Part shown: positions 9,450-18,581 of the stretch, one piece after another
Position numbering within the stretch: position 1 is the first letter of the stretch
How the letters are laid out: each line of letters starts with the position of its first letter
Assembly (NCBI RefSeq): GCF_904848625.1
Contig: NZ_CAJHCP010000005.1
Coordinates: 62,001 to 126,000, forward strand
Reading direction: 5' to 3'
DNA: 64,000 bases
Source: Paraburkholderia metrosideri
GTDB taxonomy: Bacteria > Pseudomonadota > Gammaproteobacteria > Burkholderiales > Burkholderiaceae
The notes under the pieces: model-generated
Told to the model about the DNA's origin: nothing
Databases searched by the model: none
The model's input: only the letters and a program-made list of their open reading frames with translations
Program-made: the position numbers and the translations under genes

Positions 9450-11132
9450 ATGTCTGAGCGCCTTACACAGAGAATCGAGGGGACGGTTGGCGCGACCGGA
9501 TTCCTCTTCGTTGCCGCATATGTGGCGCTTTCGTTGACCGCGATTGCGCTGGCCGGGCCCTACGGCTGGGACGATAGCGCGATCACTATTGCCTACGCGC
9601 GGACATTGGGGCAGCACGGGGTATTTGCATTGACACCCGTGTCGGTGTCGGCCGAAGGTACGTCGAGTCTGCTGATGACGGCGATGTTGGCGGTGGGTCA
9701 GTGGATGATACGTCCAGGCTTTCTGGAGGCGATCTGGACAGCGCAGTTACTCTCCTTCATTGCACTTAGCGCTACCCTGGTGCTGGTGTGGCGCGCACTT
9801 CAACCGAGCCTGCCCAGTCCAACACAACGCCTCATTGTGGTGTGCCTGCTGGGGCTGCTGCCAACCTTCCAGGCCGAAATCGTCAACGGCATGGAGATGA
9901 CGGTCTTTGCACTGCTGCTATTTGCGTTCGTGCTCGCGTGGCGCGTGCGCTCGAAGTTCGCGTACGCACTGGTGCCGCTTCTGATGCTGACTCGCTTCGA
10001 GGCGGTGTTCTATCTGGGTTTCGCACTTGGGTGGATAGTCGTGTTTTATCGGCGGGATCGGCCCCATGCGATTCCAATGTGCGTCTGGCTTGTGCTTTGC
10101 TTTCTGCTGCTGACACTCTGGAGGTATTGGGCCTTCGGGGTCGTGTTGCCGAATACCATCCTGGCCAAGCTTCAAGTGCCCTACAGCATCAAAGGTTGGG
10201 ACGGCCTCGTGGAAAAGCTGCGCGGACTCAAGGATTTCCTCTACGTGAACGCTGCGCTGCTGGTTGGCATGTACCTGAGCCGGAAGGGTGGACAAAAGCT
10301 TCGGCCGGATCCGATGCCAGTACTTCTAATCGTTTCTTTTGGCGTATTCGCGCTCATATCGGGAAGAAATTGGGGGTATATCGGCCGGATGTTCATTGCA
10401 GTGTTGCCGCTCTTTGTCCTTTCTCTCGGGGAACGTTTTGCCCATATGCGTCAGCCTTATGTATTTCGCGGGTTGCTGCTGTGCGTTGCCGGGACATTCC
10501 TGTTCAACACGACGGTACTGCGCGACACCGTCGATACGGTCATCCTCGGTGCGGCAATGCGTGGGGCATTGCCCACTGCACTGACTGAGGCAGAGAGCGC
10601 AGCGCGGAAAAAAATGTGGAGCGATTTCCCCGGTGACTGGCGGGGAGTAACGCCAGCAAACTATGCGAAGACCGGTACGTCGGTGGATGACCTGCGCGAA
10701 TACCTGGGGGAGCCGACGATCAAGTTCATGACGCCGGACGTCGGCGGTGCTGCGTTGTGCTGCGAACATCTGGACATTCTGGATTTGGGACTGTTGACCA
10801 ATCCCTCGCTGTCGCGCCACGGGTATGCGGGCTTCGCGGACTATCTGACCAACGAGCGTCCAGAAGTCATCGAAACGCATGGCTTCTGGAGTAGTGATAG
10901 CGGCATCTACTCTGTCGCCGAGTTCCAGACGGACTATCTGCCGGTGGTTTATAACGGGACGCTCTTCTGGCTGCGTCACGATGTCCTGCAGCGTTTGGCG
11001 GCTCGCGGCCTGGCGGCGGCCGAGACTGTCCGCCCGGAGACGCTGGTCGATATCCGTTATATGGGTGACAGGCGAGACCTTTGGTATTTGATGCGATTTC
11101 CCGCCGTGACGGTGCTGAGTAGGCCGCGCTAG
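9450..11132 (+). CDS. Polytopic membrane protein, GT-C-type glycosyltransferase-like
   Basis: 560-residue inner-membrane protein with about ten hydrophobic segments in residues 15-380 and a soluble C-terminal part. The first periplasmic loop holds WDDSAITIAYARTL followed by AEGTSSLL, closely matching the acidic D-D motif and downstream EG-TS pattern of lipid-linked sugar transferases of the GT-C fold (AftB-like or uncharacterised bacterial relatives). A later NGMEM stretch and RFEAVFYLG fit the same group. It would use a polyprenyl-phosphate sugar to modify an envelope glycan; donor and acceptor cannot be told. It stands alone between intergenic regions. Confidence 0.65.
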   Translation: MSERLTQRIEGTVGATGFLFVAAYVALSLTAIALAGPYGWDDSAITIAYARTLGQHGVFALTPVSVSAEGTSSLLMTAMLAVGQWMIRPGFLEAIWTAQLLSFIALSATLVLVWRALQPSLPSPTQRLIVVCLLGLLPTFQAEIVNGMEMTVFALLLFAFVLAWRVRSKFAYALVPLLMLTRFEAVFYLGFALGWIVVFYRRDRPHAIPMCVWLVLCFLLLTLWRYWAFGVVLPNTILAKLQVPYSIKGWDGLVEKLRGLKDFLYVNAALLVGMYLSRKGGQKLRPDPMPVLLIVSFGVFALISGRNWGYIGRMFIAVLPLFVLSLGERFAHMRQPYVFRGLLLCVAGTFLFNTTVLRDTVDTVILGAAMRGALPTALTEAESAARKKMWSDFPGDWRGVTPANYAKTGTSVDDLREYLGEPTIKFMTPDVGGAALCCEHLDILDLGLLTNPSLSRHGYAGFADYLTNERPEVIETHGFWSSDSGIYSVAEFQTDYLPVVYNGTLFWLRHDVLQRLAARGLAAAETVRPETLVDIRYMGDRRDLWYLMRFPAVTVLSRPR

Positions 11133-11135
11133 ATC

Positions 11136-11167
11136 CGGAATGCGCAATCAAGTCAACGTGCATTCCG
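11136..11167. terminator. Candidate hairpin between convergent genes
   Basis: CGGAATGC (11136-11143) pairs with GCATTCCG (11160-11167) just after the GT-C-like gene and facing the convergent DUF3857 gene. The 16-base loop and lack of a T-run make it a weak bidirectional terminator candidate. Confidence 0.3.
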
Positions 11168-11308
11168 AGCGTCCAACGGCGAATAGCTCGATGGGAGCCT
11201 ATTTCAAGTCGGATCTGAAGCGGTCAGTTCCTGAACGTCCTGCAGATGGCAAGAGCCGCGACAACTGACAGACTCATCGCGGCCCCTCACTCATTGAACT
11301 ATTGCCGC

Positions 11309-13180
11309 TCAATAAACCAGTTGTGATCGCATATCGCGGGACACTGCCAGCGCCATCTTTCTCAACTCCGGATACTGTTCGGGCTGAAGCAGAACGCCCG
11401 GCATCGAGAGATTGAGATCGCGCGTGACCGTAATCTGACGACCGTCCGCCACATAAGTCGACGTGTACGTGCCGAACGGCGACACGATCTTCGCGGGTTG
11501 CGGAAGCCTGGCGACCTTCACGTCATCCGGCAGCGTGATGATGGTGGTCTCCGTCACATGACGGTTCAAAAACGGCATGGCGAACGCGCGGGTTTTCGGT
11601 CCGAACGATTCGAAGACGGACGAGATTCCGCTAAAGCCATTCAGACCGACCGGAACCTGAATGGCGCCCGGCCCTGGAAACTGCGCATAACCCGGCAACT
11701 GGAATTCCGTTTTGTACACGAACGGCGTCGTCAAATCACGCAAGTTGCTGTGATGGAAATTGCCGGTGCCGTTCTGCCCGGTCGCGGTCAGCACGCGGCT
11801 TGCCACCTGCGGCTCGACGCCGGGCTGGATCGACGCGAAGACCTCGCGCGAAATCCAGTCCAGCGTGCCCGTGCTGCTAATCTCGCCTGTGCCGTTTGCG
11901 TTGCCGTCGCTGTCCAGTGTGACCCGGATCGTAGTTTGTACACGCGTGTTATCCGCACTGTCGACCGGCAATGTGACAATTTTCCCGGTGCCTGTACCGT
12001 CGTCGGTCACGAGCGCCGATTTGCCCATTTCGGATGCGGGCAGCGTGCCGAAGCGTGCCACGCCGGCTGTCGAATCAACGAACAGATTGAAATCCGGCAG
12101 GTACGTGATGGCGTGATCGAATACACCGAGCGGCGCGGCCACATTCGGCAGCCAATACTCGTTGCCTGCGTTCACCAGCACAGCACTGCTCTTGATGCCC
12201 TTGGCAGCTAGCAATGCTTGCAGCACCGTCACGTGATCCTTGCAGTCGCCATACGCTGCGTTGAGGATAGTGTCGGCATCGTGCGGCACGACACCACCGA
12301 AGTCGAGATAGATCGCCACGTAGCGAATATGCGTACTGACCCAGTCATACAATGCTTCGGCCTGACGCCTGGGGTCGCTGATGCCCTTCGTCAATTGATC
12401 GGCCAGTGTTTGCACAGCCGGCGTAACCGCGGATTTCGGCTGTGCCCGTTGCTGATACGCGGCGCCGACAGCAGCGAAATCGGGGAACGTGGTCACAGCA
12501 ATCCGTGGACTGTGATCTTTCATGCTGACGGACTGGAGTTCTGGCGCGTGCGCAGGCGCATCTTTCAGAGACCAGCGCCACACCTGCACGTCGGGCTTAT
12601 CCGACGCCACCTGCCCGCCCTCGATGCCGGTTGCATCCACATACAACTTTAGCGAAGCAGGTGCGCGTATCGTGACAGTCACGGACTTCATCTCGATCAG
12701 GTCGTTGAACGCTTCAACGAACGAGAACTGCCTGGGGAAAATCGCCTTGCGCTGCGTTTTGCGTTCGCGCAAGTTGATCGTGGCGCCGACTTCCGTACCA
12801 GGAAATACGACGGTTTTGACGCGGCCGTCATCGAACATGGGCGCGCCCGCGCTTTCCTTACTTTGCTGCTCCAGAATCTTGTCGGGCGTGACGTCGATAC
12901 GCTTGCCATCTTTGGTAATCGTGTAGGCTTCGAGGACTTCGGCATCCTGAAGCGATTTGCTATAGCGCACGGGCACCTGGCTCAATAGCTTGACCGCCTG
13001 ATCGGTATTGAGGCGAATGTTTTCCGTCTCTTCTTTTGTATAAGTGCCGTCAGCCTTGACGTCGTACACAATATCGTTCGAAAGCTCGGTCAGCATTGGC
13101 TGAAACGCGGTGGTTTGTGCGTGGGCAGCGGAACTGATTGACACGAGGCCGGCAAGCGCGGCCATGGTGAGATTGCGCAT
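11309..13180 (-). CDS. DUF3857 / transglutaminase-like exported protein
   Basis: 623-residue protein with a Sec signal peptide (cleavage after AAHAQ, about residue 21). Residues 50-230 match a DUF3857 domain and 250-375 a transglutaminase core with a complete Cys-His-Asp set: C313 in AYGDCKDH, H356 in FDHAIT and D369 in LFVDST. The C-terminal 200 residues form a beta-rich DUF2569-like or unclassified region. Such proteins are predicted periplasmic peptidase or transglutaminase-fold enzymes of unknown substrate. It is a single gene convergent with the GT-C-like gene. No strong Shine-Dalgarno is seen at the ATG, but the signal peptide position supports the start. Confidence 0.85.
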   Translation of the reverse strand: MRNLTMAALAGLVSISSAAHAQTTAFQPMLTELSNDIVYDVKADGTYTKEETENIRLNTDQAVKLLSQVPVRYSKSLQDAEVLEAYTITKDGKRIDVTPDKILEQQSKESAGAPMFDDGRVKTVVFPGTEVGATINLRERKTQRKAIFPRQFSFVEAFNDLIEMKSVTVTIRAPASLKLYVDATGIEGGQVASDKPDVQVWRWSLKDAPAHAPELQSVSMKDHSPRIAVTTFPDFAAVGAAYQQRAQPKSAVTPAVQTLADQLTKGISDPRRQAEALYDWVSTHIRYVAIYLDFGGVVPHDADTILNAAYGDCKDHVTVLQALLAAKGIKSSAVLVNAGNEYWLPNVAAPLGVFDHAITYLPDFNLFVDSTAGVARFGTLPASEMGKSALVTDDGTGTGKIVTLPVDSADNTRVQTTIRVTLDSDGNANGTGEISSTGTLDWISREVFASIQPGVEPQVASRVLTATGQNGTGNFHHSNLRDLTTPFVYKTEFQLPGYAQFPGPGAIQVPVGLNGFSGISSVFESFGPKTRAFAMPFLNRHVTETTIITLPDDVKVARLPQPAKIVSPFGTYTSTYVADGRQITVTRDLNLSMPGVLLQPEQYPELRKMALAVSRDMRSQLVY

Positions 13181-13431
13181 GGTTTCGAATTGACTTTCGT
13201 TAGTCTTCCAGGAAATTCAGCCGGCAATAGCGCCGATCGTATTAACTGTCCCCGTGATTCTGTTTGCGATATTGCAGTACCGGTGACGTCCTGTAAAGCG
13301 AATAGCCAATGCGCAATTCTTCAATGCTTCTGCAAGCTCTCAAGTAAGCGTCGTTCACACTGAAAGGCGCGTGGGCTCGGTCCGCTCCCCCTATTGCGGT
13401 TGCCAACCCGGAGACCACGCGCGGAATAGGT

Positions 13432-14148
13432 CTACGCCTGGAGTACCTCAGGCACGATGTAGCCTGGTGTAACGGACGAGAGCGTCTGTTTCAATTCGCG
13501 ACTTCCCTCGTCTGCAAGGACTTCACTTTCGCCGGCCTCAAGCGCGTCGTAAGTTTGACGAACGACGTCGGTCGGATCGGCTTTCGGAACATCGAAGCCT
13601 TTCGTCAGATCGGTGTCGACGAAGCCAACATGCACGCCGACAACCTGGATATTCCGGGTCTTGAGATGAACGCGAATATTGTTGGTATAACTCCAGGCTG
13701 CTGCCTTGGAAGCCGAATAGGGCGTCAATATCGGAACGGGTTTCCAGGTGACCGCGGAGAGGACGTTGATCACGGCACCGTTACCTTCATCAGGAAGCGA
13801 AGCCTGAAAAGCACTCGTTGTCCGTATCACGCCGTAGTAGTTGGTTTCGAAAATACGTCGTGCCTGTTCTTCGACATTTTCTGCAAATGGTGACTCGCTG
13901 ACTTCCGCAATCCCTGCGTTGTTGACGAGCAATGTCACATCAGAAGCAATTTTCGCGGCTGAGATTACAGATTCGGAATCCGTAACATCAAGCTTAACTG
14001 GGATGATGCCCGGTTCGCTAAAATCTTCCGGACGGCGAACGCCGGCGTAAACTTTTGCGGCTCCGCGCAGAATCGCCTCACGCGCGAAAGCCAGTCCGAG
14101 GCCGCGGTTTGCTCCTGTCACGAACACGATGGAATCTTTGATCTTCAT
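13432..14148 (-). CDS. Short-chain dehydrogenase/reductase (SDR)
   Basis: 238-residue NAD(P)-dependent oxidoreductase of classical SDR type. It has the nucleotide motif TGANRGLG (11-18), NNAG (76-79), catalytic Ser131 and the YSASK motif (Tyr144, Lys148). The arginine in TGANRGLG and VRRP after strand two favour NADP. The ATG at 14148 follows AAGGAGCGTC. It lies 41 bases downstream of the NmrA-like gene and in the same orientation as the tetR-type gene, so the three probably form a stress- or xenobiotic-inducible cassette. Substrate unknown. Confidence 0.9.
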   Translation of the reverse strand: MKIKDSIVFVTGANRGLGLAFAREAILRGAAKVYAGVRRPEDFSEPGIIPVKLDVTDSESVISAAKIASDVTLLVNNAGIAEVSESPFAENVEEQARRIFETNYYGVIRTTSAFQASLPDEGNGAVINVLSAVTWKPVPILTPYSASKAAAWSYTNNIRVHLKTRNIQVVGVHVGFVDTDLTKGFDVPKADPTDVVRQTYDALEAGESEVLADEGSRELKQTLSSVTPGYIVPEVLQA

Positions 14149-14189
14149 TTTGACGCTCCTTGATTAATACGACACGGTGACCAATGACA

Positions 14190-15071
14190 TCAGGCCGGGA
14201 AAAGCTGGCGATTGGCGCGGACAAATTCGGCGACGGTTTGTGGTGCTTCGCCTGTGACCTTCTCGATGATGTTGTCGGTGCCGGCGAAAACACCGTTCTG
14301 GTAGTCGATGGCGACCTCGATGAAATGCTGAATCGTAAATTCCGGGAGACCGTACTTTTTCAGATGCTCGCGATATTCATCGAGCGTCGCCGGGCTATAG
14401 ACGATCTTCCGGTCAATGACCTTGCTGATTTCGTTCGCGATGCCGTGGTAATCGAGTTCAAGCGGACCGCACAACTCGTAGGTCTTGCCAATGTGGCTGG
14501 ACGGTTGCATGAGAACGTTGGCAATGAAGCGCGCCTGATCAATCGCGGCAATCGGCGCATGGCGTCCCGTGCCATAGGGCAGCGTGATCTTGCTTTCTTT
14601 GACGATGGTGTCGCGTACCCATGGGAAAACCATCCACTCGGAGAAGAACGTAGGGCGGATATGAACAGTCGGCACCCCCGACCAGTCGAGAACCCGCTCG
14701 GCGATCCAATGATCGCGTGCCGCGTGGCTCTTCGAATCTTCGCGCGCTGAAATCTGCGACATCTCCACGACCACGTCGAGGCCGGCGCGGCGCGCGGCAT
14801 CCGCGAAATACGCGGTGCCCTGGATGAACCCCGGCCGCACGGGATAGCACAGGTACGCACCTGACATACCGGAGGCGGCTTGTATCAGGTCGTCGTGATT
14901 GAGAAGATCGCCGACAACAACTTCCGCTCCCGCCGCACGAAGCGCGGCGCTTCGTTCATCTTCGCTATGGGCCATGGCACGCACACTGTGTCCGGCTTCG
15001 AGAAGATAGTTGACTGTATAGACACCGGTTTTGCCCGTCGCACCGGTGATCAGAAATTTGCGCGGTTGCAT
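14190..15071 (-). CDS. NmrA-like NAD(P)-binding protein (atypical SDR)
   Basis: 293-residue protein with the N-terminal atypical-SDR motif GATGKTG (10-16), followed by a Rossmann fold and IRPTFFSEW, as in the NmrA/HSCARG and azoreductase-like group that sense NADP or act as quinone reductases. The frame is open to 15191, but the ATG at 15071 follows GGAGGGTTCATC, an excellent ribosome-binding site, and starts right at the Rossmann fold. It is transcribed leftwards with the SDR gene downstream and the TetR gene upstream. A long perfect palindrome (15161-15206) separates it from tetR. Confidence 0.87.
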   Translation of the reverse strand: MQPRKFLITGATGKTGVYTVNYLLEAGHSVRAMAHSEDERSAALRAAGAEVVVGDLLNHDDLIQAASGMSGAYLCYPVRPGFIQGTAYFADAARRAGLDVVVEMSQISAREDSKSHAARDHWIAERVLDWSGVPTVHIRPTFFSEWMVFPWVRDTIVKESKITLPYGTGRHAPIAAIDQARFIANVLMQPSSHIGKTYELCGPLELDYHGIANEISKVIDRKIVYSPATLDEYREHLKKYGLPEFTIQHFIEVAIDYQNGVFAGTDNIIEKVTGEAPQTVAEFVRANRQLFPA

Positions 15072-15160
15072 GATGAACCCTCCAATTCGCGAATATGCGC
15101 ACTCGTAGCGAGTGCCGGACAGATGCAGCGTGTGTCCGATGTCGTTTACTGTGAGAAAAG

Positions 15161-15206
15161 CCGTTTCAATCGAAAATGTGCATATACACATTTTCGATTG
15201 AAACGG
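15161..15206. repeat. Long perfect inverted repeat between tetR and nmrA-like genes (terminator-like)
   Basis: Arms of 20 bases (15161-15180 and 15187-15206) pair perfectly around the 6-base loop CATATA. Read on the minus strand, the stem is followed directly by CTTTTCTC, so it may act as an intrinsic terminator after the TetR gene. The 20-bp AT-rich stem is unusually long for that role, so a palindromic operator or mobile-element relic remains possible. Confidence 0.6.
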
Positions 15207-15233
15207 GTGGACGCTATCTAGTCATTCGTACGC

Positions 15234-15806
15234 TTAAATTGTTTCGAGGTGTTGCCTGACGTCTTCCAGCAACGACGCGGACGCGACAGGATCCGCAATG
15301 ACCCGCGACATGGTGACGGCGCCGATCATGGCTACGAGCGCGAAAGTAGCCCGTGAGCGGCCCATTGTCCGGTCCGGATCGTCAAGGCGTTTGGCGAGCA
15401 TATCGACCAACTCGTCGAATCCGCGAGCCGCTACCGCACGCGTAGTGTGATCCGCGCGCGCCAATTCACTACCCATGCTGGCCAGCGGACAACCGCGCCC
15501 GGGCATGTCGCGGTGAACCGTCGACAGGTAGGCGCCGACCACGGCTCTGAATTCGTCTGCTTTGCTGCATCCCTCAACCTTGGCTTCCAGCGAGCCGACA
15601 ATGCCGGCCAAGCCTGCCTCACACGCTTCGGCGACCAACTGGTCTTTCGAATCGAAATGACGATAGAAACCACCATGCGAAAGTCCGGCGGAAGCCGTCA
15701 CCTCGGCGAGTCCCATTGCCTGGATGCCTTTGGCCCCGAATCTCTCGGCCGCAACTTCCACTATGCGCCGACGTGTGTCGCTTGCCTCGGCCCTTGATTT
15801 ACGCAT
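15234..15806 (-). CDS. TetR/AcrR-family transcriptional regulator
   Basis: 190-residue repressor. The N-terminal DNA-binding domain (residues 8-55) carries IVEVAAERFGAKG, a recognition helix region VTASAGLSHGGFYRHFDSKDQL, typical of TetR proteins near oxidoreductases. The C-terminal ligand domain contains PGRGCPLASMGSEL, a pattern common in YcdC/NemR-like TetR members. It probably controls itself and the downstream NmrA/SDR genes. Candidate operator repeats are seen over its start (15808-15860). The inducer is unknown. Confidence 0.9.
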   Translation of the reverse strand: MRKSRAEASDTRRRIVEVAAERFGAKGIQAMGLAEVTASAGLSHGGFYRHFDSKDQLVAEACEAGLAGIVGSLEAKVEGCSKADEFRAVVGAYLSTVHRDMPGRGCPLASMGSELARADHTTRAVAARGFDELVDMLAKRLDDPDRTMGRSRATFALVAMIGAVTMSRVIADPVASASLLEDVRQHLETI

Positions 15807-15807
15807 G

Positions 15808-15860
15808 ATTTAGATGCTGCTCCGTGATTCGGTGAATTGGATGATAGTCATCATCTAAAT
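15808..15860. promoter_or_regulatory. Candidate TetR autoregulatory operator
   Basis: ATTTAGATG occurs at 15808-15816 on the plus strand and inverted as CATCTAAAT at 15852-15860, bracketing the tetR promoter region. The shorter dyad GATGA-TAG-TCATC lies at 15840-15852. The position fits an autorepressor site. Assigned by position and symmetry only. Confidence 0.4.
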
Positions 15861-16090
15861 GGAAAGCAAGCACGGTGAGCGGGTTTTTTCGTGGGCCTCG
15901 GCACTCGATCACGTCGACACGTGGCTACCGACACGGGTGTCTCAATGATGATGTTGGGTCTGAGCTCCCTAGCAAAGTGACTGGCACGAACGAATGGAGC
16001 GATCTTTTTTCCTCGCTATTACTGTCGACGGGGAGCACGTTCGCGCAGGAGTATTCTGTTCAACAGGCAAGCTGGTTTAAGGAGGCCGCC

Positions 16091-16507
16091 ATGAACGATA
16101 TCCAACGACTCGCCGCTTTGCGCATCGTTTTGATTGCTGTGGGTCTGATCACCCTATTCGCGATCTGGCCGCTGATGATGCTGTGGCCCTCCGGTTGGAC
16201 GTGGCACAGCGGCCATTCCGACTATCCGCTGATGATTGTCGGCATCTACGCGACGCTCGGCGTGTTTCTGCTGATGGCGTCGCGCGATCCGTTGAAACAT
16301 CTGAGCCTGATCTGGTTCACGGTGTGGTCGAGCATCGTGCACGGCGTGATCATGGCCGTGCAGTCGTTCGGCGTCGAGATGGACGGGACGCGTCATGTCG
16401 GTCACCTGGCTGGCGATGTGCCCGCGCTGTTCATCATCGCGGCGGTGCTGGCGTTTCTTACGCCGCGCGGCGACAAGGTGCGCGACCTCGCACGCGTGAC
16501 GCCTTAG
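16091..16507 (+). CDS. Small four-helix inner-membrane protein
   Basis: 138-residue protein with four hydrophobic segments (about residues 8-31, 45-66, 74-96 and 110-128) and little outside the membrane. The ATG at 16091 follows AAGGAGGCCGCC, an excellent ribosome-binding site, so the upstream part of the open frame from 15875 is not used. It resembles the DUF6632-type group of small membrane proteins found in proteobacteria, although I am not certain of that assignment. No functional residues are recognised. Confidence 0.75.
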   Translation: MNDIQRLAALRIVLIAVGLITLFAIWPLMMLWPSGWTWHSGHSDYPLMIVGIYATLGVFLLMASRDPLKHLSLIWFTVWSSIVHGVIMAVQSFGVEMDGTRHVGHLAGDVPALFIIAAVLAFLTPRGDKVRDLARVTP

Positions 16508-16525
16508 CCCGAAGCGAATAGCGCT

Positions 16526-16980
16526 GCGGGGCATCTACCTGCCGCGCTTTTACGGTGGTGTCGATGGCGAGGGCCTCGATCACTCCGCGTCGCCTGTCTC
16601 GGGTACGGAAGCGGGCGAAACGGTTCTGGTCGTCGACGATGAACCGAGCGTGCGCATGCTGATCACCGATGTGCTGGAAGAACTCGGCTACACGGTGATC
16701 GACGCGGCGGATAGTGTGACCGGACTCAAGCTGTTGCAGTCGAATATCAGGATCGATCTTCTGGTTAGCGACGTCGGTCTTCCCGGCGGAATGAACGGAC
16801 GTCAGATGGCGGATGCGGCGCGCGAGTCGCGGCCCGATCTGAGGGTGCTTTTCATTACCGGCTATGCGGAGAATTTCCGTGATCAGCAACGGCCCTCTCG
16901 AGCCCGCCATGCAGGTGATGACCAAACCGTTCGCTCTGGAAACATTTGCGGCAAGAGTTCGGCAAATGGTGGACGGGTAA
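16526..16980 (+). pseudogene. Remnant of hybrid sensor histidine kinase, REC domain with frameshift
   Basis: The reading starts in RGIYLPRFYG, the usual end of a histidine-kinase ATPase domain, and continues through ETVLVVDDEPSVRMLITDVL, DLLVSDVGLPGGMNGR and VLFITGYAEN, all classical receiver-domain motifs. After GYAEN one extra base shifts the frame; the family's expected AVISNGPLEP, MTKPF and ARVRQMV follow in the next frame to the TAA at 16978-16980. No start codon, HisKA or full ATPase domain is present upstream. It is therefore a 5'-truncated, frameshifted relic. Confidence 0.8.
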
Positions 16981-17016
16981 TGTCAGCGCGCGGGGCGCGA
17001 CTTGTGATATCTCCCG

Positions 17017-18237
17017 TCACGCATCTCCAGATTGGGCGCGGCAGGCGTGCCTCACGGGTCCGCCGAAAATCATCCATAGTGCGAGCGAGCTCAGCGAAAC
17101 CGCCCCGAGTGCGACGAAGGCGGTCGCGTAACCGAATCGCTGCGCAAGCACGCCGCCCAACGCGGGACTGAGCGCCGCACCGATGCCTGTCACCGTCATC
17201 ACGACGCCCAAGCCCACATTCACGCGGCCCGTGCCTTGCAGCAGGTGCACGACCAACGCAGGCACAGCGACGCTTTGCAGTCCCGCCGCGACGCCGTCGA
17301 GCACCTGTACCGGCCAGACGCCCCATGCGCTCATCAGCGCTGCGGCCACCATGCCGCGTATCGGCATCGCGAGATAGGTGATGAGGATGGTTGCCCAGTA
17401 ACCGCGCCATTGAATCAACCGTGGTGCCAGCCACGCGGCGCCGATCATCACGAGTTGAGCAATCACTATTGTTTCGGCTGTAAACGCGCTCGGATCGCCC
17501 TGGTGAGTCGTGACGATAGCCATCCCGTAAAGCGGCAGCATCGCCGCATTGCCAAGGTGAAATAGCGCCAGCGACGCGGCGAGCAGCAACAGCGGCCTGT
17601 TTTCAAGCAGGATGCGTAGGCCACTGGCGGGATGCTTGTCCTGTTGGTCTTTCGCGGATGGCGTTGCGAGTCCCCGGGCACTATCGTGATCGATCGCGCG
17701 GGGTGGGATCATCAGGACCGTGAGCACGGTCAGTGCACCGAACATCGCGGCGAGTGCGAACACCGCGCCGAAGCCGAAGCGCCAGCCCAGCCAGCCGGAA
17801 AGGGCCGCGCCCGCGACATTGCCCGCGTGATTGGCCATCTGGTTGCGGCCGAACTGCCGGTCGAAACCGCGTTGGCGGACGATGCCGAGCGTCATCCCGG
17901 CCACGGCGGGGCCGAGTGCCGCGCCGGTGATCGCGCCTGCCACTTGTGACGCGGCAACCATCCCGTAGCCGTGGGAGACCCATAGCGTGAGAGAGGCAAA
18001 GGTGGTCATCAAGCCGGCCGCGACGACGATAGCCCGCTTATGCCGGGTGGAATCGACAAGGGCGCCCGCGGGAGCGGTGGCGATCATGCCGGCGATGCCA
18101 CCGAGCATCATGACGCTGCCGATCGAGTCGGCAGTCCATCCGCGTGACAGAAGGAATACACCGATGAATGGACCGAGGCCGGCCTGAACGTCGGCCATGA
18201 AGAAGTTGAGTGCTTCGAGCGCGCGAGTGGATTTCAC
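17017..18237 (-). CDS. MFS transporter
   Basis: 406-residue major facilitator with twelve predicted membrane helices in two six-helix halves split by a polar loop near residues 185-210 (DQQDKHPASG). The first loop has GGIAGMIATAPAGALVDSTRHKR, which matches the MFS loop 2-3 motif (G-x-x-x-D-x-x-x-R-R type). It starts with GTG at 18237; no better start lies nearby. The overall pattern resembles uncharacterised drug-efflux-like MFS members. It runs towards the kinase relic and away from the flavin reductase gene. Confidence 0.87.
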   Translation of the reverse strand: MKSTRALEALNFFMADVQAGLGPFIGVFLLSRGWTADSIGSVMMLGGIAGMIATAPAGALVDSTRHKRAIVVAAGLMTTFASLTLWVSHGYGMVAASQVAGAITGAALGPAVAGMTLGIVRQRGFDRQFGRNQMANHAGNVAGAALSGWLGWRFGFGAVFALAAMFGALTVLTVLMIPPRAIDHDSARGLATPSAKDQQDKHPASGLRILLENRPLLLLAASLALFHLGNAAMLPLYGMAIVTTHQGDPSAFTAETIVIAQLVMIGAAWLAPRLIQWRGYWATILITYLAMPIRGMVAAALMSAWGVWPVQVLDGVAAGLQSVAVPALVVHLLQGTGRVNVGLGVVMTVTGIGAALSPALGGVLAQRFGYATAFVALGAVSLSSLALWMIFGGPVRHACRAQSGDA

Positions 18238-18581
18238 GGCAAGTCAGGCTAGTCGATATCGACCGCGGATGCCGGCGGCTTGAGCGAACTCATCACGTGG
18301 AGCGCGCGTTGGGCGGCCGCGTAAATCGCGGGCTTTGCTGCTGAAGAAGATCCTGGATCGACTGTGCGCGCACGGTTTAACTCCTGCCGTCAATGCCGGG
18401 TACCCAGCGGGATAGAAGCGACATCACGGCCGCATTGGTATGCCTGCCGCAGCAGCGAGGGCGAGCAATCCGCGTGCCTCGTACCGGCGACGCGCATCGA
18501 TGATCATTGGCCCTCAGGTCCGCGAGTTGCGGGCGGATCAAACCGCGCGCATCATCTTTTTCAGCTACCGATACCCCGACC
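18238..18581. other. Intergenic region between divergent genes
   Basis: About 340 bases between the MFS and flavin reductase genes. On the minus strand near 18252-18345 a short frame ends ALHVMSSLKPPASAVDID, which looks like a protein tail but has no intact upstream part; it may be a relic. No clear regulatory site recognised. Confidence 0.35.
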
